DNA of 61,870 nt. It comes from an uncultured Lachnospiraceae bacterium. Lineage in GTDB: Bacteria > Bacillota > Clostridia > Lachnospirales > Lachnospiraceae. The stretch covers positions 1 through 61,870 of the forward strand of contig CANQHZ010000008.1 of NCBI GenBank assembly GCA_947623805.1, read 5' to 3'. Numbering within the stretch: the first letter of the stretch is position 1; each line of letters starts with the position of its first letter. Of this stretch, positions 7,922 through 16,087 are shown piece after piece. A program made the position numbers and the translations under genes. The notes beneath the pieces were generated by a model. That model searched no databases and was not told the DNA's origin. It saw nothing but the letters and a program-made list of their open reading frames with translations.

Positions 7922-9379
7922 GTGCCTGTGAAGAAGGCAGGATCAGAAACGGCATCGCAGTACAGCGGCGGTGATGAGTTACCGCAGGACGGCAGGAAGA
8001 TATGTAAGGCTGTACATCAGTACAGCAAAGGAAAGATCAGCAGTGAGGAAATGGATGTGCTCATGGACATAGGACATGGGTGCATGGTTGTTAAAAATTA
8101 TATTTACCAAAAATATGGGGGAATCAAAAGCCTTTCAAAAGTGTATTCCGGCTATGAGGTTGATTCTGAAGTAAGGGCATCCGGATTTAGGGAAAAGATA
8201 GGTCTTCCCAGCGTGTATTTTTCCGCATCCGTGAGCAGGGCATTAGCTGATATCAAGATTATGTGGGCACAAGTCAGAAACGGAATAAATGATGCCGTCA
8301 GCAGGAATGAACGATTTTCGCCGGAGGACAGGCACTATATCCGCTTTGTACTTAAAACAGATATCTGTTATTGGAATATATTGAACGAAAAAGCAGCGCC
8401 GCTGCCTGAAAAGATACAGTCAGGATATGAAAAAGTCGTTGCAGAGCTTGGAGACGGGAGCAGAGAGCGCGTAAAAAACCTCAACAGGTATATATGCAGG
8501 CAGACGAGAAAAAGGCTGCACAGACAGCATACAGATAATGAGCTGTATTTTACCATCAAAAAGCAAGGCTACAGATATGGAGAATTGGATGGAACACATG
8601 GAATATTTCTTGCTACAAAGATAAACAGAAAAAGAATCTTTATACCGCTGACGGACCAAAATACCTATGACAGAATGCTTGACATTAAGCTTAATCCCCA
8701 AAAGAGAACAATAGAAATAATAATATCTCTTTTTGTAAATATAAGTCGGCATGAGGACTACACAAATGAAGTCGGCGTCTCGCTTGGCTTGTGGAATATG
8801 ATTACGACAAGCACAGGAAACGTATATGGCAGCGAATTTGGCAAAATGCAGAATGAGATTTCTGATTATATTTTAAAAGAAATGCGCCAAAACGGAAAGA
8901 TGAAGGCATGTGATACAAAAAAGTATGCAGCAGACAGGGCAAAAATGGACGCGGCTCTCAAGAATTACATAAATAGGGAAATTAACAGAATGCTGGATAA
9001 TGAAAAGCCTAAAGCAGTATATATGGCAAAACTGCCGCGTAATTCGGGCATGCCTATGAAGGGCACGGGCGACACCTATTTTCTCAAGATGTGGAAGAAA
9101 GGCTTTGTAACGGAACGGATACAGTGGAAATGCCAGAAAAATGGAGTCCAAATCATAGAAGTAATCGGAAAAGGCATTGGTACTGAATGCAGTGTCTGCG
9201 GGAAGAAAGGACATATAGAAGGCGAGCGTTTTCAATGTCAGGTATGCGGGTTTGAAGAAAATAAGAAAATAAACAGCGCAAAAAATGCCCTGATTAGAGG
9301 AAAAACGGGAAAACAGCTCAATAAGCAGTTTCCGCAGACAAAGAATGAGAAAGCTGCAAAAGAAATGGCAGGACAATAA
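7922..9379 (+). CDS. Nuclease-dead TnpB-family protein (TldR-like candidate)
   Basis: The 485-residue protein keeps the TnpB C-terminal layout, but every RuvC catalytic position is changed. RuvC-I reads GVSLGLWNM with Ser287 in place of Asp. RuvC-II reads VYMAKLP with Ala369 in place of Glu. RuvC-III reads KINSAKNA with Lys449 in place of Asp. The zinc ribbon is intact (CSVCG near 423, CQVCG near 439) and the frame is uninterrupted, so the gene is maintained rather than decayed. Known nuclease-dead TnpB proteins (TldR) are RNA-guided repressors of fliC or oppF, for example. The start is GTG after GGCGGAG. A candidate guide RNA lies downstream and an apparent invertible promoter upstream. DNA cleavage is not expected. 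Confidence 0.75.
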   Translation: MPVKKAGSETASQYSGGDELPQDGRKICKAVHQYSKGKISSEEMDVLMDIGHGCMVVKNYIYQKYGGIKSLSKVYSGYEVDSEVRASGFREKIGLPSVYFSASVSRALADIKIMWAQVRNGINDAVSRNERFSPEDRHYIRFVLKTDICYWNILNEKAAPLPEKIQSGYEKVVAELGDGSRERVKNLNRYICRQTRKRLHRQHTDNELYFTIKKQGYRYGELDGTHGIFLATKINRKRIFIPLTDQNTYDRMLDIKLNPQKRTIEIIISLFVNISRHEDYTNEVGVSLGLWNMITTSTGNVYGSEFGKMQNEISDYILKEMRQNGKMKACDTKKYAADRAKMDAALKNYINREINRMLDNEKPKAVYMAKLPRNSGMPMKGTGDTYFLKMWKKGFVTERIQWKCQKNGVQIIEVIGKGIGTECSVCGKKGHIEGERFQCQVCGFEENKKINSAKNALIRGKTGKQLNKQFPQTKNEKAAKEMAGQ

Positions 9380-9445
9380 ATGGTCAAGCGATCCGTCTGG
9401 AAGATGATCCGATTTGGAAGTCGGTTTTACTGCATATATTTTAAA

Positions 9446-9590
9446 TATAATGCGGACTGTGGCAGACGGCATCTTGATATAAAAACAGAAAAAGGGCGTT
9501 GGGGATATTCAAAAACAGGTACGCCTGTATCCTGTGAACTTAGATTTCCCACGAATGGGAATTAAGAGTAGCAGGAAACGAAGCCAAACT
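9446..9590 (+). ncRNA. Candidate guide RNA (omega-RNA-like) after the dead TnpB gene
   Basis: TnpB guide RNAs lie at the 3' end of the gene. Here a TATAAT (9446-9451) is followed by hairpins: ACAGG-TACG-CCTGT (9515-9528), then TTCCCA-CGAA-TGGGAA (9546-9561), then TTAAGAG. The last hairpin, preceded by CCTGTGAACTTAGA, resembles the right end of IS605-type elements, where the scaffold stops and the guide begins. The guide would start near 9566 (GAGTAGCAGGAAACG...). Exact ends and function are inference. Confidence 0.35.
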
Positions 9591-9602
9591 GATTTGTTTG
9601 GC
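9583..9602 (+). other. Hairpin after the guide-RNA candidate
   Basis: GCCAAAC (9583-9589) and GTTTGGC (9596-9602) form a perfect 7-bp stem with a 6-base loop. There is no T run. It may stabilise or end the guide transcript. Confidence 0.4.
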
Positions 9603-9647
9603 ACCGTCCAAATGGGCGGCTGTGGTTCCCTATTTATCCAATGTATT

Positions 9648-9673
9648 GCGCATGGCATTTGATTGCCATGCGC
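9648..9673 (+). promoter_or_regulatory. Strong hairpin in the leader of the glycan operon
   Basis: GCGCATGGCA and TGCCATGCGC form a perfect 10-bp GC-rich stem with a 6-base loop, 43 bases before the first glycan-locus start codon. With no T tract it is unlikely to be a simple terminator. It could be an attenuator, an RNA-processing site or an operator. Confidence 0.45.
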
Positions 9674-9716
9674 GGATAATGCAGGAAGCGGCTGTGAAAG
9701 GAGTCTAAGCTATATA

Positions 9717-12275
9717 ATGAGAAAAGCGCAGAAAAAAGAATTATTTGATATCATAAACAGCCTGCAGAAGGCTCATGAAGAAATAAAGAATGCGCTGGCG
9801 CAGAATAATGCTGCTTATGCCCAGGATATGATTGCGGAATGTCAGACAACGGCGGTATCCATAGGAGAAACCATTGAAAAATCAGAAGGCGAAGGACATG
9901 TCAGCGTATCGTGCCTTGAAGAATACTGCGAGCTGTTGTTTCGGGTTTATGAAGACATCAATAGCGAAAACGCAAATGTAAATAAAACATATAAGATATT
10001 GCGTAAGCAGCTTATAAAAATAGAAAACAGCATAAAAAACGATATTGTTGTAAGGAAAGAAATAGTGTTCTTTCCTTATAAAGTGTCTATGTGGGACAGT
10101 TTGGAGAGCATTTATCTGGCGGCGAAAGCAGATCCGGAATGTGATGCATACTGTGTTCCAATCCCCTATTATGATTTAAATTCAGACCGAAGTTTTGGAA
10201 AGATGCACTATGAAGGGAATGATTATCCGAAAGATATCGAGATTACGGACTGGCAGGAATATGATTTTGAGCATATCATGCCGGATGTTATTTATACGCA
10301 TAACCCTTATGATGATTGGAATACTGTCACAAGCATTCATCCGAGGTTTTATTCAGCAAATTTAAAGAAATACACGGATTGTCTTGTGTATGTACCATAT
10401 TATGCAACAACTGGCGGTATGAGTGAGGGACAAAAGACGCTGCCGGTATATTTTAATGCGGATTATATCGTGATACAGTCGGAAAAATACAGGAAGTTTT
10501 TTGATACAAGAATACCGAATGAAAAATTTCTGCCATTCGGTTCGCCAAAATTTGATGCGGTGATAAGGAAATGCCAGAATCCTCCGCAAGTTCCTGCAGA
10601 GTGGAAGGAAAAAATGTATGCAAAAGATGGCAGCAGGAAAAGGGTTTATTTTTACAATACGTCAATTGGCGGGATGCTTGACAATACAGAGAACTTTTTG
10701 AAAAAGATGATATACGTTTTTGATAACTTCAAAGGCAGGGATGATGTTTGTCTGCTATGGAGACCGCATCCGCTGATGGATTCTACTTTTGACAGAATGA
10801 GACCGCAGTACAAGCAAAGGTATGAGGCTATTAAGAAGGGATACGTGGAAAGCGGGATAGGTATATACGATACGACGCCGTCTATTGAGGACACTATTGC
10901 GTTGAGCGATGTGTATATTGGGGATTCGGCTACAAGCGTGACTTCACTTTTTGGTGTTGCTGGCAAGCCGATGTTTATGCTAAATAACAGCATAGATACA
11001 CTGCCGACGGAGGAAGACTGGAGAGCCATAATGTTCCAGACACCGTTTCAGACGAGGGACGGTTTATACCATAATAAATATTATGTGTCTTATAACAACA
11101 AGCTTTATTACTTGCCTGATGATGATATGAATTATAAGTATTTCTGCAGCCTTTCCGAATATTTCGGAGGTGGATATTACAGCAGGGCATTTGATTATAA
11201 GGATAAGATATATGTGTTTCCAAGTAATGCGCAGCATATTCTTGTGGTTTCACAGGACAAGACGATACGTAAAATAGAACTTAAAAATGAAATAGAATAC
11301 GCAGACGCATTTGCAGGCTTTTGGATTTATGGAGATTATGCATTTCTGCTCCCCAATAGGTATCCTGCGCTTGTGCGCTTTGACATGAGAACGGAAAAGG
11401 TAACGTATGTAGAAGGAGTAAGTGAATTTAATATTAACCGCATAAATGACGAAAGAATACCTGCACTTAGGTTTATATGGCGGGAAAATATGTATTTTAT
11501 GAATCCTGAAGGCACACGCCTTTTGTGCATTGATATGGATACTTTAAAAACATCAGTGCGTTCGGTAAATATTAATAAATTTATCATAGGGGCAGGTTTA
11601 AAGGAAATAAACAGTGAGGATTTTTGGCTTATTCCATATGAGGGTACGGTAATAACGCGTTGGAATGCGGATACAGGCGAGATAAGGGAATATAATCTTG
11701 CCGTAGATGGGATAGAGGCAATAAACAGAAGGTATAAGATAAAAGATAATAAATACATATTTGGAAGTATGGCTTTCATAGATAACGAGATAATTTTTTC
11801 TCCAAACTGGGGGAATAAATTTGTCAAACTAAACCTTGATACGGGAACAGTACAGGAATGGACATCGCCGTTTGATACCTCCGCAAAGGATGTAAGCCAG
11901 TATAAAAACAATTGGGGAATCGGGTATTTTATGAGGGATATAGCAGATTTAAACAGGTACAGATTTGTCTATGCCCCACAGAGGAAAATTTATGATATTG
12001 ACCTGCATACGAAAGAAATAAAGGAAGTATATCAATCATTTGATGAAAAAGATATATATGACCATGCAGATGGATATGGGAAATCATCACAATGGACGCA
12101 ATACTGCTGCTGTGAATCCTGCTTTAACAGCCTGAAAGACGAATTGGACGGCAATATACATGGAGATGCATTTGACAGAGAACTGCAGATGAATGAGTAT
12201 GCCCGCATAAATGCCAGTCCGAATGGTGACAGTGGAGAAAAAATCTACAGATATGTAACTGAAAAGCTTAAATAA
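9717..12275 (+). CDS. CDP-glycerol glycerophosphotransferase-like protein with C-terminal beta-propeller-like domain
   Basis: The first gene of the locus encodes 852 residues. Residues 1-110 are helical and coiled-coil-like. About 115-450 resemble the TagB/TagF-type glycerophosphotransferase GT-B fold, with RPHPL in the middle and SDVYIGDSATSVTSLFG, equivalent to the family's D-Y-S-S segment. From about 460 on are repeated beta-blades with motifs such as LYYLPDDD, KIYVFPSN, YAFLLPNRYPALVRFD and MYFMNPEG, suggesting a propeller. I choose ATG 9717 after AAAGGAG because upstream codons run into the leader hairpin. It probably transfers a polyol- or sugar-phosphate from a CDP donor in the cytoplasm. 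The propeller may bind the acceptor; the fusion is unusual. Confidence 0.65.
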   Translation: MRKAQKKELFDIINSLQKAHEEIKNALAQNNAAYAQDMIAECQTTAVSIGETIEKSEGEGHVSVSCLEEYCELLFRVYEDINSENANVNKTYKILRKQLIKIENSIKNDIVVRKEIVFFPYKVSMWDSLESIYLAAKADPECDAYCVPIPYYDLNSDRSFGKMHYEGNDYPKDIEITDWQEYDFEHIMPDVIYTHNPYDDWNTVTSIHPRFYSANLKKYTDCLVYVPYYATTGGMSEGQKTLPVYFNADYIVIQSEKYRKFFDTRIPNEKFLPFGSPKFDAVIRKCQNPPQVPAEWKEKMYAKDGSRKRVYFYNTSIGGMLDNTENFLKKMIYVFDNFKGRDDVCLLWRPHPLMDSTFDRMRPQYKQRYEAIKKGYVESGIGIYDTTPSIEDTIALSDVYIGDSATSVTSLFGVAGKPMFMLNNSIDTLPTEEDWRAIMFQTPFQTRDGLYHNKYYVSYNNKLYYLPDDDMNYKYFCSLSEYFGGGYYSRAFDYKDKIYVFPSNAQHILVVSQDKTIRKIELKNEIEYADAFAGFWIYGDYAFLLPNRYPALVRFDMRTEKVTYVEGVSEFNINRINDERIPALRFIWRENMYFMNPEGTRLLCIDMDTLKTSVRSVNINKFIIGAGLKEINSEDFWLIPYEGTVITRWNADTGEIREYNLAVDGIEAINRRYKIKDNKYIFGSMAFIDNEIIFSPNWGNKFVKLNLDTGTVQEWTSPFDTSAKDVSQYKNNWGIGYFMRDIADLNRYRFVYAPQRKIYDIDLHTKEIKEVYQSFDEKDIYDHADGYGKSSQWTQYCCCESCFNSLKDELDGNIHGDAFDRELQMNEYARINASPNGDSGEKIYRYVTEKLK

Positions 12276-12300
12276 AAGGTCTGGGAATGGGAAATGTGTT

Positions 12301-13638
12301 ATGACTAGAGTGATCACATATGGGACTTTTGACCTTTTTCATGAAGGCCATTATCGGCTCCTGCAAAGGGCGAAAGCGTTAGGAGATTATCTAATAGTAG
12401 GCGTTACTACTGAAAATTATGACCGTGCCAGAGGTAAGCTTAATGTTGTTGATGACCTGATGACGCGAATAGAAAATGTCAAAAGGTCAGGATTTGCGGA
12501 TGAAGTCATAATAGAAGAATCAATAGGTCAGAAGATAAGCGACGTACAGAAGTATAAGGTTGATATATTTACCGTGGGAAGCGACTGGACAGGCGTGTTT
12601 GATTATATGTCTGACTATTGCAAGGTAGTGTATCTGGAAAGGACTAAAAATGTATCCAGCACGATGCTTAGAAATCAGAATTTTAAGATACAAAGGATAG
12701 GGATAATAGGCACAGGCAGGATAACAGGTCGATTTTTGATGGAGTCAAAAAGTGTCAGTGGCGTCAGTGTGGAGGGTGCGTATAATCCTCATAAAAGCAG
12801 TGCGGAAAGATTTGCCCAAAGATACGGCATAGAAGTTTTTGGAACATTAAATGAGCTTTATGGCAAATCGGAAATAGTATATGTGGCGTCGCCGCACGAA
12901 ACTCATTATGAATATGTAAGGGACGCGCTTGAACATGGAAAGCATGTCATATGTGAAAAACCGTTTGTCCTGAAAAAAGAGCAGGCAGTGGAGCTTTTTG
13001 ACATAGCAGACCGAAAAAACAGAATCCTTTTTGAAGGAATAAAGACAGCGTACTGCCCGGGATTTACAAAATTGATGGATGTTGCGCGCAGCGGGCTTAT
13101 CGGAAGCATCAGATATGTGGATGCATGCTTTACGAAACTTGAAGATACCGCTTCAAGAGAACTGACGGATACAAAGTATGGCGGAAGCTTTCTGGAGCTT
13201 GGCAGCTACTGCCTGCTTCCAGTGCTGAAGCTTATGGGGCGCGATTATGAGAGCATAACATTTGACAGCATATACGGTCAGGGAAATATTGATATATTTA
13301 CCAAGGCATCGTTAAAGTTTAAGAAGGGTCTTGCTACAGTGACATGCGGACTTGGGGTGAAAAGCGAAGGAAGGCTTTTGATAGCGGGCACAAAGGGATA
13401 TATAACAGCGGAAGCGCCGTGGTGGAAGACGACATACTTTGAAGTGCATTTTGAGGATGCGTCAAAGGTGGAAAAGTATTCTGACAGGTTTCTGGGCGAT
13501 GGGCTCAGGTATGAGATAAGCGACATGCTGAACCAGATAAACGGAAACAGCAAGAGTGAATTTAAGCTGACCAGAAGCGAGAGCATAACAATGTCGGAAA
13601 TAATGGAAGCATTTTTGAAAAAGGAAAACAGGATATAG
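12301..13638 (+). CDS. Fusion: TagD-like cytidylyltransferase + Gfo/Idh/MocA oxidoreductase
   Basis: Residues 1-130 are a glycerol-3-phosphate cytidylyltransferase-type domain: YGTFDLFHEGHYRLL with the HxGH motif, then VGSDW and the end motif NVSSTMLRNQ. Residues about 137-445 are a Gfo/Idh/MocA dehydrogenase: GIIGTGRITG dinucleotide-binding loop, YVASPHETHYEYV, and CEKPF with the catalytic-type Lys. The N-terminal part would activate a polyol phosphate as a CDP derivative; the C-terminal part would oxidise or reduce a sugar or polyol. One polypeptide could thus make and activate an unusual CDP-linked donor for the preceding transferase. It lies 25 bases after gene one and is part of the same operon. 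Confidence 0.8.
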   Translation: MTRVITYGTFDLFHEGHYRLLQRAKALGDYLIVGVTTENYDRARGKLNVVDDLMTRIENVKRSGFADEVIIEESIGQKISDVQKYKVDIFTVGSDWTGVFDYMSDYCKVVYLERTKNVSSTMLRNQNFKIQRIGIIGTGRITGRFLMESKSVSGVSVEGAYNPHKSSAERFAQRYGIEVFGTLNELYGKSEIVYVASPHETHYEYVRDALEHGKHVICEKPFVLKKEQAVELFDIADRKNRILFEGIKTAYCPGFTKLMDVARSGLIGSIRYVDACFTKLEDTASRELTDTKYGGSFLELGSYCLLPVLKLMGRDYESITFDSIYGQGNIDIFTKASLKFKKGLATVTCGLGVKSEGRLLIAGTKGYITAEAPWWKTTYFEVHFEDASKVEKYSDRFLGDGLRYEISDMLNQINGNSKSEFKLTRSESITMSEIMEAFLKKENRI

Positions 13639-13657
13639 AATGGAGAGGTGACGCGGC

Positions 13658-14386
13658 ATGAGGATATGGGCGCACAGGGGATGCAGCCAGAATTATCCTG
13701 AGAACACGCTGCTTTCATTTGAAAAGGCGGCACAGATAAAGGGGCTTGCGGGAATAGAGCTTGATATACAGCTTACAAAGGACAAAGAGTTGGTAGTTAT
13801 CCATGACGAGAGAGTGGACAGGACTACGGAGAGCATCGGATTTGTAAGGGATTATACGCTGGCTGAGCTGAAAAGGCTTCACATATATGCGGACAGTAAT
13901 CCGCCGCAGCAGATACCGACTATGGATGAGGTGTTTGATTTGCTGGAGGACAGGCTCAGTTCGGGAATGAAGCTTAATATAGAATTAAAAAACAGTGTAT
14001 ATCCGTATCCAGGAATGGAAGAAAAGATAGTGAAGATGGCTGCGGACAGGGGGCTTGAAAATGCAATAGTGTATTCAAGCTTTTCGGCTAAATCCATAGA
14101 GAAGCTGAAAAAAATGGAAGTGCCGTCAGAGCTTGCAATACTTGATACGAGGGTTTCGGACTGCCTGTATAAGGCAAGAGGCGGCTGTGGTGCGGTGAGC
14201 CTGCATCCGTTTTGGAGGGCGATGGATCTGACGAAGGCGGAGCTTGAAGGCAGGACAGTTAGAGCTTGGATGAGCGGGCATCTGTATCCTGAGAAGCCGA
14301 CGGGGACGAGGCTTGACTTTAGCCCGTTGGAAGAGCAGGGAATAACGGATATCATACTGAATGAGCCTGAAGCATATTTAGGATAG
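13658..14386 (+). CDS. Glycerophosphodiester phosphodiesterase family protein
   Basis: The 242-residue protein has the GDPD signature: WAHRGCSQNYPENT at the N-terminus (His-Arg pair), then GIELDIQLTKDKELVVIHD with the metal-binding Glu and Asp and catalytic His, and LNIELKN in the middle. It hydrolyses glycerophosphodiesters to glycerol-3-phosphate plus alcohol. There is no signal peptide, so it acts inside the cell and could supply glycerol-3-phosphate to the cytidylyltransferase encoded 20 bases upstream. A GAGAGGTG ribosome site precedes the start. Confidence 0.85.
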   Translation: MRIWAHRGCSQNYPENTLLSFEKAAQIKGLAGIELDIQLTKDKELVVIHDERVDRTTESIGFVRDYTLAELKRLHIYADSNPPQQIPTMDEVFDLLEDRLSSGMKLNIELKNSVYPYPGMEEKIVKMAADRGLENAIVYSSFSAKSIEKLKKMEVPSELAILDTRVSDCLYKARGGCGAVSLHPFWRAMDLTKAELEGRTVRAWMSGHLYPEKPTGTRLDFSPLEEQGITDIILNEPEAYLG

Positions 14387-14431
14387 ATTAAACCGGACTT
14401 TGACAATTTCATACTTTATATGAGGATTTGT

Positions 14432-14460
14432 TTGCTATAGCTTTTTTATTTTGGTATAAT
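14432..14460 (+). promoter_or_regulatory. Sigma-A promoter before the Uma2-like gene
   Basis: TTGCTA (14432-14437), 17 bases, TATAAT (14455-14460) with an extended TGG just before the -10. The Uma2-like start follows about 24 bases later, so the leader is very short. It separates the first three genes from the rest of the locus. Confidence 0.65.
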
Positions 14461-14483
14461 AATGGCAGAATGGAGGGATGCGT

Positions 14484-15029
14484 ATGGCATTGGTACAACG
14501 GGACAGGATAAGGGACGAGAAAATCAACGGCGTGATTTTTGATATGTCGCCGTTGCCGCGCTATGAACATAGCCTTATTAACGGTAATCTTTATGCAATA
14601 ATAAAAGCAGGATTGAAAGACAGTATATGCAGGGTGTTTATGGAAAACATCGATTATGTGTATAATTTAAACTCAGATGATTATCTAGAGCCTGACATTA
14701 TAATATGCTGCGATAAAAATCAGATACGGGGCAATTCGTATTATGGAACTCCTAAGTTTGTTGCGGAAACGATAAGTCCGTCAACTGTGAAAAGGGACAG
14801 GACGATAAAAAAGGACATTTATGAGAAAGCGGGTGTTGATGAATACTGGATTGTGTCGCCTGTTGAGCGGGCTTTGGAGATATATTATCTTAACGATGGG
14901 AAATATGAATTGGTTGAGTCGTATATTGTGGAAGATGATGAAAAGAGTGAGCATTATAATCTTAAGACGGAAGTGACGCTCAAGTGCTTTCCGATAACTA
15001 TGACGTTGGAGGAGATATTTACGATATAG
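14484..15029 (+). CDS. Uma2-family (DUF820) endonuclease-like protein
   Basis: The 181-residue protein matches the Uma2 family, a PD-(D/E)xK-like fold. Key segments are YLEPDIIICCD (residues about 70-80, metal-binding Asp), PKFVAETISPSTVKRDR (E-x-x-S-P-S-T block) and KDIYEKAGVDEYWIVSP. Its function is unknown; a nuclease-like role is inferred from the fold, and the family often accompanies mobile DNA. I choose ATG 14484 because the in-frame ATG at 14478 abuts the GGAGGG ribosome site. It has its own promoter and looks like an insertion between glycan genes. The 197 bases after it hold no gene. Confidence 0.75.
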   Translation: MALVQRDRIRDEKINGVIFDMSPLPRYEHSLINGNLYAIIKAGLKDSICRVFMENIDYVYNLNSDDYLEPDIIICCDKNQIRGNSYYGTPKFVAETISPSTVKRDRTIKKDIYEKAGVDEYWIVSPVERALEIYYLNDGKYELVESYIVEDDEKSEHYNLKTEVTLKCFPITMTLEEIFTI

Positions 15030-15226
15030 AGGAAATGCGTGAGGTGGGAATATACAGAAAATGCATATAAGCTGCTTAATGAAGACAGGGCAGAGGTAAG
15101 ATATAAATATAGAAAAATAAAAATCAAATCCTGATATAAAGTATGAAATTTTTTTTGGTGCTTTATGTTGGGATTTTTTATTGGCAGACTATGGATGTAA
15201 TGATTTGCAGTTATGGGAGAAGTGTG

Positions 15227-16087
15227 ATGAGCAGTAATGTAAATAGAGCAGGGTATAATTTATCAGAAGCTGAATTAAAGGAACTTCAGGCGACAGAAGT
15301 AGAAATGTTGGTAGAAGTAGACAGAATATGCAGAAAATGCGGTATTCAATATTGTATATCTGCTGGTACACAGTTGGGAGCAGTTCGGCACAAAGGATTT
15401 ATTCCTTGGGATGACGATGCGGATGTAGCATTTTTGAGGCAGGAATATGAAAAATTTCGTGAAGCTTGTGAAACGGAATTGGATAAAGAAAGATTTTACT
15501 TTCAGGATTATAGGAATACACCTGGATATCGTTGGGGATATGGAAAGCTGCGGAGAAAAAATACAGAGTTTGTTCGTTTATATCAGGAGCATATGCCATA
15601 TGAGCAGGGTGTATTTATAGATATTATGCCGTATGATAATGTTCCAGATTTCTACCTGACTAGGAAATGGCATAATTTCAGATGTTTTCTTTATAGGAAA
15701 GCGTTTTGGGCTCCATTGGGGAAAATGCAAGAGCGAGGAATCAAAAGGATTATATATGTCTTACTTAGTTGCATACCAGACAAGCAATTATATGATTCCT
15801 TTACGAAATTTACGAATGCGTGTGATAGAAAGCAAACCAAGCGCATTCGTATCTTTGCTTTCCCGGTACCAGGACATGAGAATGGATATATGCGATGTTG
15901 GTTTGAAAAGTTAATACCGACTCAGTTTGAAGGCATAAGTTTGATGGGAATGAAGAATTATGATGAGTACCTAAGTTATAAGTATGGAAACTATATGGAA
16001 TTGCCACCAGTAGAAAAGAGAAAGGTGCATCCAGTTTCAAAATTAACTTTATTATCATGGGAGGAAGAAAAAAATGGATTATATTAG
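15227..16087 (+). CDS. LicD-family phosphotransferase
   Basis: The 286-residue protein shows the LicD/fukutin core: CISAGTQLGAVRHKGFIPWDDDADVAF (residues about 47-73) carries the DDD metal motif, followed by FIDIMPYDNVP. LicD enzymes transfer phosphocholine or related phospho-alcohols from CDP donors to sugars, here presumably one made by the cytidylyltransferases of the locus. ATG 15227 follows GGGAGA at normal spacing; the longer in-frame start at 15143 lacks a ribosome site. The last bases overlap the start of the next gene (16074). Confidence 0.8.
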   Translation: MSSNVNRAGYNLSEAELKELQATEVEMLVEVDRICRKCGIQYCISAGTQLGAVRHKGFIPWDDDADVAFLRQEYEKFREACETELDKERFYFQDYRNTPGYRWGYGKLRRKNTEFVRLYQEHMPYEQGVFIDIMPYDNVPDFYLTRKWHNFRCFLYRKAFWAPLGKMQERGIKRIIYVLLSCIPDKQLYDSFTKFTNACDRKQTKRIRIFAFPVPGHENGYMRCWFEKLIPTQFEGISLMGMKNYDEYLSYKYGNYMELPPVEKRKVHPVSKLTLLSWEEEKNGLY

